A stretch of DNA of 64,000 nt from JAHEAO01 sp942492375 (GTDB lineage Bacteria > Pseudomonadota > Alphaproteobacteria > Rhodobacterales > Rhodobacteraceae): assembly GCA_942492375.1 (NCBI GenBank), contig CALOEL010000003.1, positions 150,630 to 214,629 of the forward strand, read 5' to 3'. The position numbers and the translations under genes are program-made. The notes under the pieces were generated by a model. It was not told the DNA's origin. It saw only the letters and a list, made by a program, of their open reading frames with translations, and did no database searches. Below, in pieces: positions 48,380 through 57,332 of the stretch (position 1 is its first letter; each line of letters begins with the position of its first letter).

Positions 48380-50319
48380 GACGATCTCCGAAGGACAGCG
48401 CCGAAAGCGCGCGCATGATCACCAGGCGGGCCCTGCTTCTTGGCAGTTCGCAGCTGGCGTTCATGGGTATCCTGGCGGCGCGGATGCGTTTCATGCAGGT
48501 CGATCAGGCCGATGAATTCCGGATGCTGGCCGATGAGAACCGGATCAACATGCGCCTGCTGCCGCCAGCGCGGGGTCTGATCTACGACCGGACCGGCGTG
48601 CTGATCGCCGGGAACGAGCAGAACTACCGGATCGTCATCGTCCGAGAAGATGCCGGCGACGTCGACGAGGTGCTGGAGCGTGTCGAACGGCTTGTCGCGC
48701 TGGAACCGGAAGATCTGGAACGTGCGCGCAAGGAACTGCAGCGGCTATCGCCTTTCGTCCCGGTCACGATCGCAGATCGGCTGACGTGGGAAGACGTAGC
48801 AGAGGTCGCCGTCAACGCCCCTGCCTTGCCCGGCGTTTCGCCCGAGGTCGGCCTGTCCCGCTTCTACCCGCTGATAGAGGATTTTGCCCACATCGTCGGC
48901 TATGTGGGCCCCGTCAGTGACTACGATCTCGGCAAGCTCAAGGATCCTGATCCGATCCTTCAGATCCCCAAGTTCCAGATTGGCAAGATCGGCGTTGAAG
49001 GAAAAATGGAATCCGCCTTGCGCGGCCGGGCCGGTACGCGGCGGATCGAAGTGAACTCGGTCGGACGGGTGATGCGCGAACTCGACAGGATCGACGGGAT
49101 CAGCGGTGAAAACATTCAGCTGACGCTCGACGCCGGATTGCAGAACTTCGCCCAGGCCCGGCTGGCCGGAGAAAGCGCGGCTGCCGTCGTCATGGACGTG
49201 CGCAATGGCGACCTGCTGGCGATGGCCTCGGCGCCGTCGTTCGATCCGAACCTTTTCGTGCGCGGCATTTCGGTGTCGGATTACGGTGAGTTGACCGAGA
49301 ACGATCATCGTCCGCTGGCCAACAAGACCGTACAGGGCGTCTATCCGCCGGGCTCGACCTTCAAGATGGTTGTGGCGCTGGCAGCGCTGGAGGCCGGCGT
49401 CGTCGGCACCGGCGAGACTGTCTGGTGCCCGGGCTACAAGCAGCTCGGCAACCGGCGCTTCCACTGCTGGAAGCGGGGGGGCCATGGCTATGTAGGTCTC
49501 AACGCGAGCCTCCAGCAATCCTGTGACGTCTATTTCTACGAGATCGCAGAGCGCGTCGGGATCGAGAGGATCAGCGAGATGGGCCGCAAGCTTGGCCTGG
49601 GCGTTGCGCACGATCTGCCGATGTCGGCGGTCGCGGAAGGCAACATGCCGACGATGGACTGGAAGTCGTCGCGTTACGGCGAGAGCTGGATGGTCGGCGA
49701 CACGCTGAATTCCGGTATCGGACAGGGCTTCGTGCTGACGTCGCCGCTGCAGCTCGCGGTGATGTCGGCGCGCATCGCCTCGGGGCTTTCGGTGGTTCCG
49801 CAGATGGTCAAGACGGTGAATGGTGTCGAGGTGCCGCGGACGGAACCTGCGCCGCTGGAAATCGGTGCCAACAGCCTGCGTGCGGTTCGGGACGGCATGA
49901 TTGCCGTATCGAACAGCCAGCGCGGCACCGCCTACCGCTCGAGGATCGAAGCGGACGAGATGCGCATGGCCGGAAAGACCGGCACCAGCCAGGTTCGCAA
50001 CATCACCGCAGCCGAACGCGCACGAGGCGTCACCAGCAACGAGGACCTGCCATGGGAGAGACGCGACCACGCGCTTTTCGTGTCCTTCGCGCCGATCGAC
50101 GCGCCGCGGATCGCCTGCTCTGTCGTCGTCGAGCATGGCGGCGGAGGATCGACCGCGGCGGCGCCGATCGCGCGCGACATCGTACTGCGTGCGCTGCATG
50201 GCGACGTGCCTCCGCTGACCGCATATCCAAGCAGCCAGCGTGGAGAAATCGAGAACATGCTGGACAGTCTCGTATTGCGCGATTTTAGCCAGCCCGGCAG
50301 CGGGATGATCCGCGCATGA
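48376..50319 (+). CDS. mrdA: penicillin-binding protein 2
   Basis: PBP2 is the transpeptidase of the elongation complex. The 647-residue product has one N-terminal helix (RRALLLGSSQLAFMGILAARM), the PBP dimer domain (LPPARGLIYDRTGVLIAGN) and the transpeptidase domain with STFK (S327-K330), an SxN motif in QSCDVYF (SCD) and KTGTS (K534-S538). It is translated in overlap with mreD and rodA. The length is normal. Confidence 0.97.
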   Translation: MRRSPKDSAESARMITRRALLLGSSQLAFMGILAARMRFMQVDQADEFRMLADENRINMRLLPPARGLIYDRTGVLIAGNEQNYRIVIVREDAGDVDEVLERVERLVALEPEDLERARKELQRLSPFVPVTIADRLTWEDVAEVAVNAPALPGVSPEVGLSRFYPLIEDFAHIVGYVGPVSDYDLGKLKDPDPILQIPKFQIGKIGVEGKMESALRGRAGTRRIEVNSVGRVMRELDRIDGISGENIQLTLDAGLQNFAQARLAGESAAAVVMDVRNGDLLAMASAPSFDPNLFVRGISVSDYGELTENDHRPLANKTVQGVYPPGSTFKMVVALAALEAGVVGTGETVWCPGYKQLGNRRFHCWKRGGHGYVGLNASLQQSCDVYFYEIAERVGIERISEMGRKLGLGVAHDLPMSAVAEGNMPTMDWKSSRYGESWMVGDTLNSGIGQGFVLTSPLQLAVMSARIASGLSVVPQMVKTVNGVEVPRTEPAPLEIGANSLRAVRDGMIAVSNSQRGTAYRSRIEADEMRMAGKTGTSQVRNITAAERARGVTSNEDLPWERRDHALFVSFAPIDAPRIACSVVVEHGGGGSTAAAPIARDIVLRALHGDVPPLTAYPSSQRGEIENMLDSLVLRDFSQPGSGMIRA

Positions 50320-51464
50320 GTTACCTTGAATACAATGTGACCTCCGTCCCGAGCGGGTTTCGGAAGGTCCTTTACCTCAACTGGCCAGTCGTGCTCCTGC
50401 TGACGACCGTCGCCTGCATCGGTTTCCTGATGCTTTACTCGGTCGCCGGGGGATCCTGGTTGCCCTGGGCCGAGCCGCAGATGAAGCGCTTCGCGGTCGG
50501 GATGACCGCGATGCTGGTCTTGGCGCTGGTACCGATCTGGTTCTGGCGAAACGTGTCGCCGCTGGCCTATGCGGTCTCGCTTGTGCTCTTGGTTCTGGTC
50601 GAGATGATCGGGGTCACCGGGATGGGCGCGCAGCGATGGATCGACCTCGGCTTCTTCGTGCTGCAGCCCTCAGAGCTTGCCAAGGTAACTCTGGTGATGG
50701 TGCTCGCCGCCTATTACGACTGGCTCGACATCAAGCGCACGTCGCATCCGCTGTGGGTTTTCTTTCCGCTCGTCATTATTCTGGTGCCAACAGCGATGGT
50801 ACTGAAACAGCCCGATCTCGGCACGGCGCTGCTGCTGGTCATGGGGGGCGGGATCATGATGTTCGTTGCCGGTGTCCACTGGCTGTACTTCGCGGCGGTC
50901 GCCGCCTCCGGTGTCGGGCTGATCTATGCGGTTGTCGCCTCACGCGGCACCGAGTGGCAGCTGCTGAAGGATTACCAGTACCGTCGGATTGACACGTTCC
51001 TCGATCCGGCCAATGACCCGCTCGGGGCCGGCTATCACATCACCCAGTCGAAGATCGCTTTGGGGTCGGGCGGCTGGACCGGACGCGGCTTCATGCAGGG
51101 CACGCAGAGCAGGCTGAATTTCCTACCCGAAAAACACACGGATTTTATCTTCACGACGCTGGCGGAAGAATTCGGTTTCGTCGGAGGCATCTCGCTTCTG
51201 ACCCTCTATGCGCTCATCATCTTCTTCTGTGTCGTCTCGGCAATGCGTAACCGGGACCGCTACGGATCGTTGGTGACATTGGGCATCGCCGCGACGTTCT
51301 TCCTCTACTTCGCGGTCAACATGTCGATGGTCATGGGCATCGCGCCGGTGGTCGGCGTGCCGCTGCCGATGGTCTCTTGGGGCGGTTCGGCGATGCTGGT
51401 TCTGCTGGCCGCCTTCGGATTGGCGCAAAGCGCGCATGTGCATCGGCCACGCGCCAAGAAATGA
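50316..51464 (+). CDS. rodA: peptidoglycan glycosyltransferase RodA
   Basis: RodA is the SEDS-family glycosyltransferase that polymerises lipid II together with PBP2. The 382-residue product has about ten membrane helices and the SEDS motifs LQPSELAKVTLVM and QSKIALGSGGWTGRGFMQGTQSRLNFLPEKHTDFIF, in which the E and D of the latter region are conserved. It ends with GVPLPMVSWGGSAML. Its start overlaps mrdA by four bases, and its end overlaps the next gene by four. Confidence 0.97.
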   Translation: MSYLEYNVTSVPSGFRKVLYLNWPVVLLLTTVACIGFLMLYSVAGGSWLPWAEPQMKRFAVGMTAMLVLALVPIWFWRNVSPLAYAVSLVLLVLVEMIGVTGMGAQRWIDLGFFVLQPSELAKVTLVMVLAAYYDWLDIKRTSHPLWVFFPLVIILVPTAMVLKQPDLGTALLLVMGGGIMMFVAGVHWLYFAAVAASGVGLIYAVVASRGTEWQLLKDYQYRRIDTFLDPANDPLGAGYHITQSKIALGSGGWTGRGFMQGTQSRLNFLPEKHTDFIFTTLAEEFGFVGGISLLTLYALIIFFCVVSAMRNRDRYGSLVTLGIAATFFLYFAVNMSMVMGIAPVVGVPLPMVSWGGSAMLVLLAAFGLAQSAHVHRPRAKK

Positions 51465-52390
51465 CGCTGAACGTCCTGTTCTCTGCCGCGCCGAACCGCT
51501 GGCATTTCTACCGCGACGCTCTGAACGCCGCGTTCCGCGATCACGGGTTGGATGTAACGCTTGGGCGGGACTTCGAGCCGCATGAGGTCGATTACATCGT
51601 CTATGCGCCAAACGGTCCGGTTTCGGATTTCAGCCCGTTCACACGGGCCAAGGCGGTTCTGAGCCTCTGGGCCGGGGTCGAAACCATCGTTGGAAACCGA
51701 AGCCTGACGCAGCCGCTGACCCGGATGGTCGACAGCGGACTTTCGGAAGGCATGGTGGAATGGGTAACCGGCCACGTGCTGCGGCATCATGTAGGGATGG
51801 ACAAGTACGTCTTGGGCACCGCCGGCTGGACGCCGGATATCCCGCCGCTTGCCCGGAACCGCCGGGTTGGCATCCTCGGACTGGGCGAGCTTGGCGGTGC
51901 CTGTGCGCGGGCGCTCGCAGCACTGAATTTCACCGTTTCGGGGTGGAGCCGGTCGAAGAAAGCGCTCAGCGGGATAGAGTGCCTTCACGGCGATGCCGGA
52001 CTTCGAAACATCCTGCTACAGTCCGAAATCCTGGTTCTTCTTCTGCCGCTGACGGCCGAGACGGAAAACCTCATGGATAAGGACAGATTGGCGCTGATGC
52101 CGGAAGGCTCGTTTGTTCTGAACCCTGGCCGCGGCGCACTCATCGACGATGACGCGCTGCTGGAAGCGCTCGACAGCGGCCGGCTTGCCCATGCCACGCT
52201 CGACGTGTTCCGCACCGAGCCGTTGCCGGAGGATCACCCATTCTGGAGCCATCCGAAGGTGACGGTGACGCCGCATATCGCGTCGGAGACCCGCGCCGGC
52301 ACTGCATCCGAGGTTATCGCGGAGAACATCAGGCGCAGCGAGGCCGGCGAGCCGCTGCTGTTCCTCGTCGATCGCGATGCGGGATACTAG
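51461..52390 (+). CDS. D-isomer-specific 2-hydroxyacid dehydrogenase (GhrA type)
   Basis: The 309-residue product has an NAD(P)-binding motif VGILGLGELGGACARAL and the catalytic R, E and H: NPGRGALIDDDALL, DVFRTEPLPEDHPFWSHPKV and TPHIASETR. The arrangement matches glyoxylate/hydroxypyruvate reductase A. The ATG overlaps the rodA stop by four bases (ATGA), so the gene is coupled to the cell-shape operon; this may be for expression only, as no role in shape is known. It ends in a CTAG overlap with the SseB-like gene. Confidence 0.88.
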   Translation: MTLNVLFSAAPNRWHFYRDALNAAFRDHGLDVTLGRDFEPHEVDYIVYAPNGPVSDFSPFTRAKAVLSLWAGVETIVGNRSLTQPLTRMVDSGLSEGMVEWVTGHVLRHHVGMDKYVLGTAGWTPDIPPLARNRRVGILGLGELGGACARALAALNFTVSGWSRSKKALSGIECLHGDAGLRNILLQSEILVLLLPLTAETENLMDKDRLALMPEGSFVLNPGRGALIDDDALLEALDSGRLAHATLDVFRTEPLPEDHPFWSHPKVTVTPHIASETRAGTASEVIAENIRRSEAGEPLLFLVDRDAGY

Positions 52391-53160
52391 CGCAGCCTGG
52401 GAGGCCGTGACGGGTCGGTTCCCGGCGCCAGGCGTTCCGGGCGATCCGGGTCGGGCATCTCGACGCGCAGGCCGACACGAGCCAACCGTTCCGCGATTGG
52501 AGATTTCGACGCCAGGAACACGATGTCGATCTCGCCCGTTTCGGCGCCAGAGAATATCAGCGCCTCGGAGACCGCCTGTTGCAGCGCATGTTCCGATCCC
52601 GGCAGGACATCCAGGAACCCAAGCAGCACGCCCGTGTGCCCGTCATCATAACGGACATCGGCCAGGTAAGCGCCCTGCGCCAGACTGGCCACAAGCGCGA
52701 GCTTGAGATGAAGCCCTTCGAGCATTTCAGGCGCGATGCTAGCGAGCGTACGAAGCTCGATTGGCCGTGCGGCAGTTTCCTCGGTGCCCGCGCGCAGGAT
52801 GCCGGCAAGCCAGTCCACTGCAGTCGCGGGCAGCAGGATCGCCGAGGGCGCGGTGCCAAGGTTGAGCGCCAGCCCGACGCCCTGCCCTTTCATCAGCTCG
52901 ACCGTCGCCCGGCCGGAGAGCGCCGCGTAGGGCACCGATGCGCCAGCGAACTCCGCCAGACGGTCGATCAGGTCGAATACGAGTGCGTAGGTTTCGCCGT
53001 CGACCGGATAGGTCTGCGGCTCGATGCGGTCGCCCTCGGCTCCGGCGGCCAGCAGCAGGAACAGCTGCGCATCGGCAAGCCGTTCATAGAACCTCAGCCG
53101 ATCGACGTCCCCGCCCGCTTCCATTGCCCGGTGCGCGCGGTCCAGCGGCGTTTCATCCAT
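52387..53160 (-). CDS. SseB family protein
   Basis: The 257-residue product has the SseB N-terminal domain: RFYERLADAQLFLLLAAGAEGD ... YALVFDLIDRLAEFAG ... PYAALSGRATVELMKGQGVGLALNLG, with GLALNLG as a typical family end of the first domain. A second domain follows. SseB proteins are cytoplasmic with poorly known roles; the E. coli gene was linked to serine sensitivity. It overlaps the UDG-like gene by eight bases and may share its promoter. Confidence 0.82.
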   Translation of the reverse strand: MDETPLDRAHRAMEAGGDVDRLRFYERLADAQLFLLLAAGAEGDRIEPQTYPVDGETYALVFDLIDRLAEFAGASVPYAALSGRATVELMKGQGVGLALNLGTAPSAILLPATAVDWLAGILRAGTEETAARPIELRTLASIAPEMLEGLHLKLALVASLAQGAYLADVRYDDGHTGVLLGFLDVLPGSEHALQQAVSEALIFSGAETGEIDIVFLASKSPIAERLARVGLRVEMPDPDRPERLAPGTDPSRPPRLR

Positions 53161-53755
53161 CTTTCAGCACCTCCTGGACACGTGCGCGCAGAACCGGCAG
53201 CAACTCGGATTCGAACCAGCCGTTGGTCTTCAGCCAGGCGGTATTGCGCCATGACGGGTGCGGCAGCGGAAATACTTCTGGGGCATGGTCGCGCCAGGCC
53301 CTGACGCTCTCGGTCACGCCGGCCCGGGTTCGCAAGTGCCAGCGGATCGCGTGACCTCCGACCAGAAGCATCAGGGGCACGTCGCCCAGACCGGCCATGA
53401 TCCGGTCGCGCCAGGTGCGGGCGCAGATCGGTGGCGGCGGCAGGTCGGATCCCTTCGCATCGTAGCCGGGAAAGCAGAAGGCCATGGGCACGATCGCGAC
53501 TGTCCGGCGGTCGTAGAAGGTCCGGTCCCCGATCCCGAGCCAGCTGCGAAGCCGGTCACCGGAGGGATCGGTGAAGGGCCTGCCCGAGTCGTGTACCCGC
53601 TGCCCCGGCGCCTGCCCCGCGATCAGGATGCGCGGCGGGCGGTCGAACCAGACGACCGGGCGCGGCTCATGGGCAGTCGCGGTCGCAGCGAAACGATCGC
53701 GGCAAAGCCGGCATCCGGCGATCCCGGACTTCAGCTCATCGAGGGACTCGGTCAT
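53153..53755 (-). CDS. uracil-DNA glycosylase superfamily protein
   Basis: The 200-residue product has CRLCRDRF near the N-terminus, IAGQAPGQRVHDSGRPFTDPSGDRLRSWLG and a closing FPLPHPSWRNT, which correspond to motifs A and B of UDG families 4/5 and related groups (GQAPGxxExxxGxPFxGxxG and HPSxRN). Only two of the usual cysteines (CRLC) are seen, so an iron-sulfur cluster is not assured. The protein should act on DNA bases, but the family also includes members without glycosylase activity. Confidence 0.82.
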   Translation of the reverse strand: MTESLDELKSGIAGCRLCRDRFAATATAHEPRPVVWFDRPPRILIAGQAPGQRVHDSGRPFTDPSGDRLRSWLGIGDRTFYDRRTVAIVPMAFCFPGYDAKGSDLPPPPICARTWRDRIMAGLGDVPLMLLVGGHAIRWHLRTRAGVTESVRAWRDHAPEVFPLPHPSWRNTAWLKTNGWFESELLPVLRARVQEVLKDG

Positions 53756-53798
53756 CGCCCTTCCCTAGCGCTGCGGCAAGGGCGCTGCAATCCGCGCG

Positions 53799-55496
53799 TC
53801 AGCTCAGGAAGTTCACGATCAGTGTGACGCCAAGGAAGATTGCTATCCAAAGCACCATCGTGCCCGTTGGAGAGCTTTGCGCGACGCGGCCCTCGGGTCC
53901 GTATTCGCGGAACAGCCGCGCGACGACCTGGTCCTTGCGGCGCATCCAGAACCGCATCTTGGCGCTCCAGAACCGAGCGACAACCGCCGACAGCCGGCCG
54001 ATCAGATTCGGCAGGAATCGCCGGTAGCTCCAGTCAGAATCGAGGTTCACGGATTTCAGTTCCGGCGGGTAGATGCCCGTCCGCATCAGGACGGTGAAGG
54101 CGAGCGCAGAGAAGAACAGCAGCTGCAACGCCGTGATCACATGGGTCGTGGTGTAAGGCACATAGTCGACCGGATAGGGCAGCAGCGAATAAAGCGGCGC
54201 CGGGTAGACGCCGATGGCGATGGACAGGAACGCCGCCGCCCCCATCGCCAGCAGCATGTGCGTCGGCGCTTCCTTGGGACGCAGGCCGCTGTCGTGGGCG
54301 AAGAACGCGAAATAGGGGATCTTGATGCCGGAATGGTGAAACACCCCGGCCGACGCAAACAGCAAGACAGCCCAGATGAAATAGTAACCCTCGTCCACCG
54401 ACGCCGACAGGACCATCGACTTGCTGACGAAACCCGAGAACAGCGGAAACGCGGAAATCGACGCCGCGCCCACGACGCAGAAGATCATGGTCAGCGGCAT
54501 GGTCTTGTACAGGCCGCCAAGCTCTGACCCCTTCGCGGTGCCGGTGCGGAACAGCACCGCGCCGACGCTCATGAACAGCAGCGCCTTGTAAAGGATGTGG
54601 GCGAAAGCGTGCGACACCGTGCCGTTCAGCGCCAGTTCGGTGCCCAGGCCCACGCCCACCACCATGAACCCCAGCTGGTTGTTCAGGCTGTAGGCCAGCA
54701 CCCGCCGCAGGTCGTTCTCGATCACTGCGAAGAAGATCGGGAACAGCGTCATGACCGCGCCGATATAGATCAGGAGCTCGGTTCCGGCAAAGCCGCGCGC
54801 CAGCGAATAGACCGCCAGCTTGGTGGTGAACGCCGACAGCACCACGGTGCCGGTCACGGTGGCCGCCGGATAGGCGTCCTGCAACCAGTTATGCAGCAGC
54901 GGAAACGCGCACTTGATGCCGAACGCCAGAAAGATCAGCCAGGTGCCCGGCGACCCCAGCGTCATCTTCTCGAACGCGATGGTGCCGGTCTCGCGGTAAA
55001 ACAGGACGGCGCCGGCAAGCAGCAGGACGCCCGAACCGACCTGCATGATCAAGTATCGCAGGCCGGTGTGATAGGCGCCCTCGGTGCGCCGCGCCCAGAT
55101 CAGGAAGACCGAGGTGATCGCGGTGCCTTCCCAGTAGAAGAACAGCGTGACCAGATCGCCGGCGAACAGCGCGCCTATGGCCGAACCGGCATAAAGCAGC
55201 GCCGCCACCTGCTGCACCGTATCGCGCACGTGCCACGCGTAAAGGTTTCCGAGAAATGCGGCGATCGAGAAGATCAGCGCAAAGATCCGCGACAGCCGAT
55301 CGACGCGCATCAGTTCCAGATCGAAGCCGAAGAAACGCACGCTCCACAGCGCGCCCTCCGGCAGCGACCACACCACCAGCCCCGACAGCACCGGGACCGC
55401 CAGCAGCAATACGCCGCGCGCGGGCCCCTTCGGCAACGCCAGCAAAAGCGCCGCGCCCGCGAAGAACAGGAAGGCGACGGGGAAACTACTTGCCAT
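53799..55496 (-). CDS. Mrp-type antiporter subunit D paralogue 3 (proton-conducting)
   Basis: The 565-residue product is a NuoM/NuoL-related proton-conducting subunit with about 14 helices. DLVTLFFYWEGTAITSVFLIW holds the key E in WEG, and IKCAFPLLHNWLQDAYPAATVTGTVVLSAFTTKLAVYSLARG holds conserved K and H. It is the last and longest of three MnhD-like subunits in this operon. Its start overlaps the small gene before it by 11 bases. It may stand in for the missing MrpA N-terminal half. Confidence 0.88.
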   Translation of the reverse strand: MASSFPVAFLFFAGAALLLALPKGPARGVLLLAVPVLSGLVVWSLPEGALWSVRFFGFDLELMRVDRLSRIFALIFSIAAFLGNLYAWHVRDTVQQVAALLYAGSAIGALFAGDLVTLFFYWEGTAITSVFLIWARRTEGAYHTGLRYLIMQVGSGVLLLAGAVLFYRETGTIAFEKMTLGSPGTWLIFLAFGIKCAFPLLHNWLQDAYPAATVTGTVVLSAFTTKLAVYSLARGFAGTELLIYIGAVMTLFPIFFAVIENDLRRVLAYSLNNQLGFMVVGVGLGTELALNGTVSHAFAHILYKALLFMSVGAVLFRTGTAKGSELGGLYKTMPLTMIFCVVGAASISAFPLFSGFVSKSMVLSASVDEGYYFIWAVLLFASAGVFHHSGIKIPYFAFFAHDSGLRPKEAPTHMLLAMGAAAFLSIAIGVYPAPLYSLLPYPVDYVPYTTTHVITALQLLFFSALAFTVLMRTGIYPPELKSVNLDSDWSYRRFLPNLIGRLSAVVARFWSAKMRFWMRRKDQVVARLFREYGPEGRVAQSSPTGTMVLWIAIFLGVTLIVNFLS

Positions 55497-55842
55497 CGAA
55501 TCGGGTCCTGTCCAGATCGTCTTCCGGATACGCCTCGGACTCGACGTCGTACGGCGCGTAATAGTCATCGGGCCGTTTCAGGACCACGCGCATGGCCTTG
55601 GCGCAGATCACCAGCGCGGCGCACATGAAGAAGCCGTAAAGCGCATAGAAGCCGGGAATATCCTCGACCAGCAGATAGGTTTTCTTCTTGTACAGAAAGT
55701 CCGCGACGAAAAGCCCGGCGCTGACCAGGTAGAGGCCAAGCACCACGCGTTTGACGTTGCGCTTGCTGTCCAGCCACAGCAGTGCGCGACCCAGAGGAGG
55801 ATAACGGGCCGGATCGTCGTCAGGTATTCTGGACTTGGCCAT
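55486..55842 (-). CDS. small two-helix membrane protein in the Mrp operon
   Basis: The 118-residue product has two helices (RVVLGLYLVSAGLFVADFLY and ALYGFFMCAALVICAKAMRVVL) between charged ends, with an acidic tail rich in Y, D and E (DDYYAPYDVESEAYPEDDLDR). No named family is recognised. It sits between the second and third MnhD-like genes and overlaps the latter, so it is likely to be an accessory subunit of the complex. The start at 55842 is 12 bases after the preceding stop. Confidence 0.75.
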   Translation of the reverse strand: MAKSRIPDDDPARYPPLGRALLWLDSKRNVKRVVLGLYLVSAGLFVADFLYKKKTYLLVEDIPGFYALYGFFMCAALVICAKAMRVVLKRPDDYYAPYDVESEAYPEDDLDRTRFDGK

Positions 55843-55853
55843 AGCGAAATCCC

Positions 55854-57326
55854 CTAGTTTGCGGCAACGATGGGCGACAGAAACTCCAGCATGTCGCCGG
55901 CGATGAAGAAGAGGACGACGCAGCCGAACGCGGTCAGCGCGGGCGGCAGCCAGCACAGCAGAGGCGCTTCGGCCCTGGTCGTCACGGCGGGGGCGTCCGG
56001 GTCAGTCAGAAAGAAACCGCGCCCGACGATCGACAATAGATAGGCGACGTTCAGCAGCGAGCTGACCATCAGGACGCCGATCATGATCCACTGACTGGTA
56101 TCGGCGGCGCCGATAGCCAGAAGCCACTTGCTCCAGGACCCGCCCAGCGGCGGGAGACCGATGATCGACAGCGCACCGATCAGGAATGCGAGATAGGTGA
56201 ACGGCATGGCCCGCCCCAGTCCGTTCATCTGGCTGATATTGGTCTTGTGCGTCGCCACGTAGATAGAGCCCGCGCACATGAAAAGCGTGATCTTGCCCAT
56301 CGCATGCATCGCGATATGCATCCCGCCGCCGAGCGCGCCCATCGACGTGGCCAGCCCAACCCCAAGCGTGATGTAGGACAGCTGGCTGACCGTCGAATAG
56401 GCAAGCCGCGCCTTCAGGTTGTCCTTGGTCAGCGCGATCACCGACGACGCGATAATGGTGAAGGCGGCCAGCCACATCAGCCATTCCGCGGCCCCGGTCC
56501 GGGCAAGGAAGTCGATGCCGAAGATGTAGACCCCGACCTTCAGTATCGTGAAGACGCCGGCCTTGACCACGGCGACGGCATGAAGCAACGCCGAAACCGG
56601 TGTCGGCGCGACCATTGCGGCCGGCAGCCATCGGTGAAACGGCATCAGCGCGGCCTTGCCGATGCCGAAGGCGTAGAGCGCAAGAAGGATGGCGACCATC
56701 GGGCCCTCGATATAGCCGTCCAGGATGCCACCCTTCCGGAAGTCCAGCGTACCAGCGATCAGGTAGGTCCAGATGATCGCCACCAGTTGCAGCCCGATGG
56801 ATGTGCCCAGCAAAACACCCAGATAGGTCCGCGCGCCCCGGATCGCCTCGGGCGTGCCCTTATGGGCGACCAGCGGATAGGTCGAGAGGGTCAGCACCTC
56901 GTAGAAGATGAACAATGTGAACATGTTGGCGGCGAAGGCGATGCCCATCACCGCAGAGATCGCCACCGAGAAACAGGCGAAGAAACGGGCATGGTTGCTC
57001 TCTTCGTTGCCGCGCATATAGCCGATGCCATAGAGATGCGTGACCACCCAGAGACCCGACGCGATGATCGCGAAAAGCAAGCCAAGCGGCTCGACGTTGA
57101 ACGCCAGATCTAGTCCCGGCAGCACGGTGAACAGCGAAAACGCCTCGGTCGTGCCGCTTCCGACGCCAGCTAGGATGCCGAGCACCGTCAGGAAGGTCGC
57201 CACCGCCGCCGCCAGCGTCAGCCCGTCGCGCAGATTGGGCTGATCGCGAAACACGAGGTTGGTCACCATCGCCGCAGCGGGGAACAGCATCGTCAGCAAT
57301 ATGGCGGTATTGGTGTCCAACGTCAT
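55854..57326 (-). CDS. Mrp-type antiporter subunit D paralogue 2
   Basis: The 490-residue product has about 14 helices with the proton-channel segments FTLFIFYEVLTLSTYPLVAH (E in FYE) and GKAALMPFHRWLPAAMVAPTPVSALLHAVAVVKAGVF (K and H of the NuoM/MrpD family). It is the second MnhD-like subunit of the operon, seven bases after the first. Together with the others it should move H+ against Na+ or K+ across the inner membrane. Confidence 0.92.
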   Translation of the reverse strand: MTLDTNTAILLTMLFPAAAMVTNLVFRDQPNLRDGLTLAAAVATFLTVLGILAGVGSGTTEAFSLFTVLPGLDLAFNVEPLGLLFAIIASGLWVVTHLYGIGYMRGNEESNHARFFACFSVAISAVMGIAFAANMFTLFIFYEVLTLSTYPLVAHKGTPEAIRGARTYLGVLLGTSIGLQLVAIIWTYLIAGTLDFRKGGILDGYIEGPMVAILLALYAFGIGKAALMPFHRWLPAAMVAPTPVSALLHAVAVVKAGVFTILKVGVYIFGIDFLARTGAAEWLMWLAAFTIIASSVIALTKDNLKARLAYSTVSQLSYITLGVGLATSMGALGGGMHIAMHAMGKITLFMCAGSIYVATHKTNISQMNGLGRAMPFTYLAFLIGALSIIGLPPLGGSWSKWLLAIGAADTSQWIMIGVLMVSSLLNVAYLLSIVGRGFFLTDPDAPAVTTRAEAPLLCWLPPALTAFGCVVLFFIAGDMLEFLSPIVAAN

Positions 57327-57332
57327 TCCTAC

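Noticed and set aside
53877..55628. Plus-strand frames opposite the Mrp genes
   Set aside because: Charged, repetitive mirror frames of membrane-protein genes; no starts or domains.
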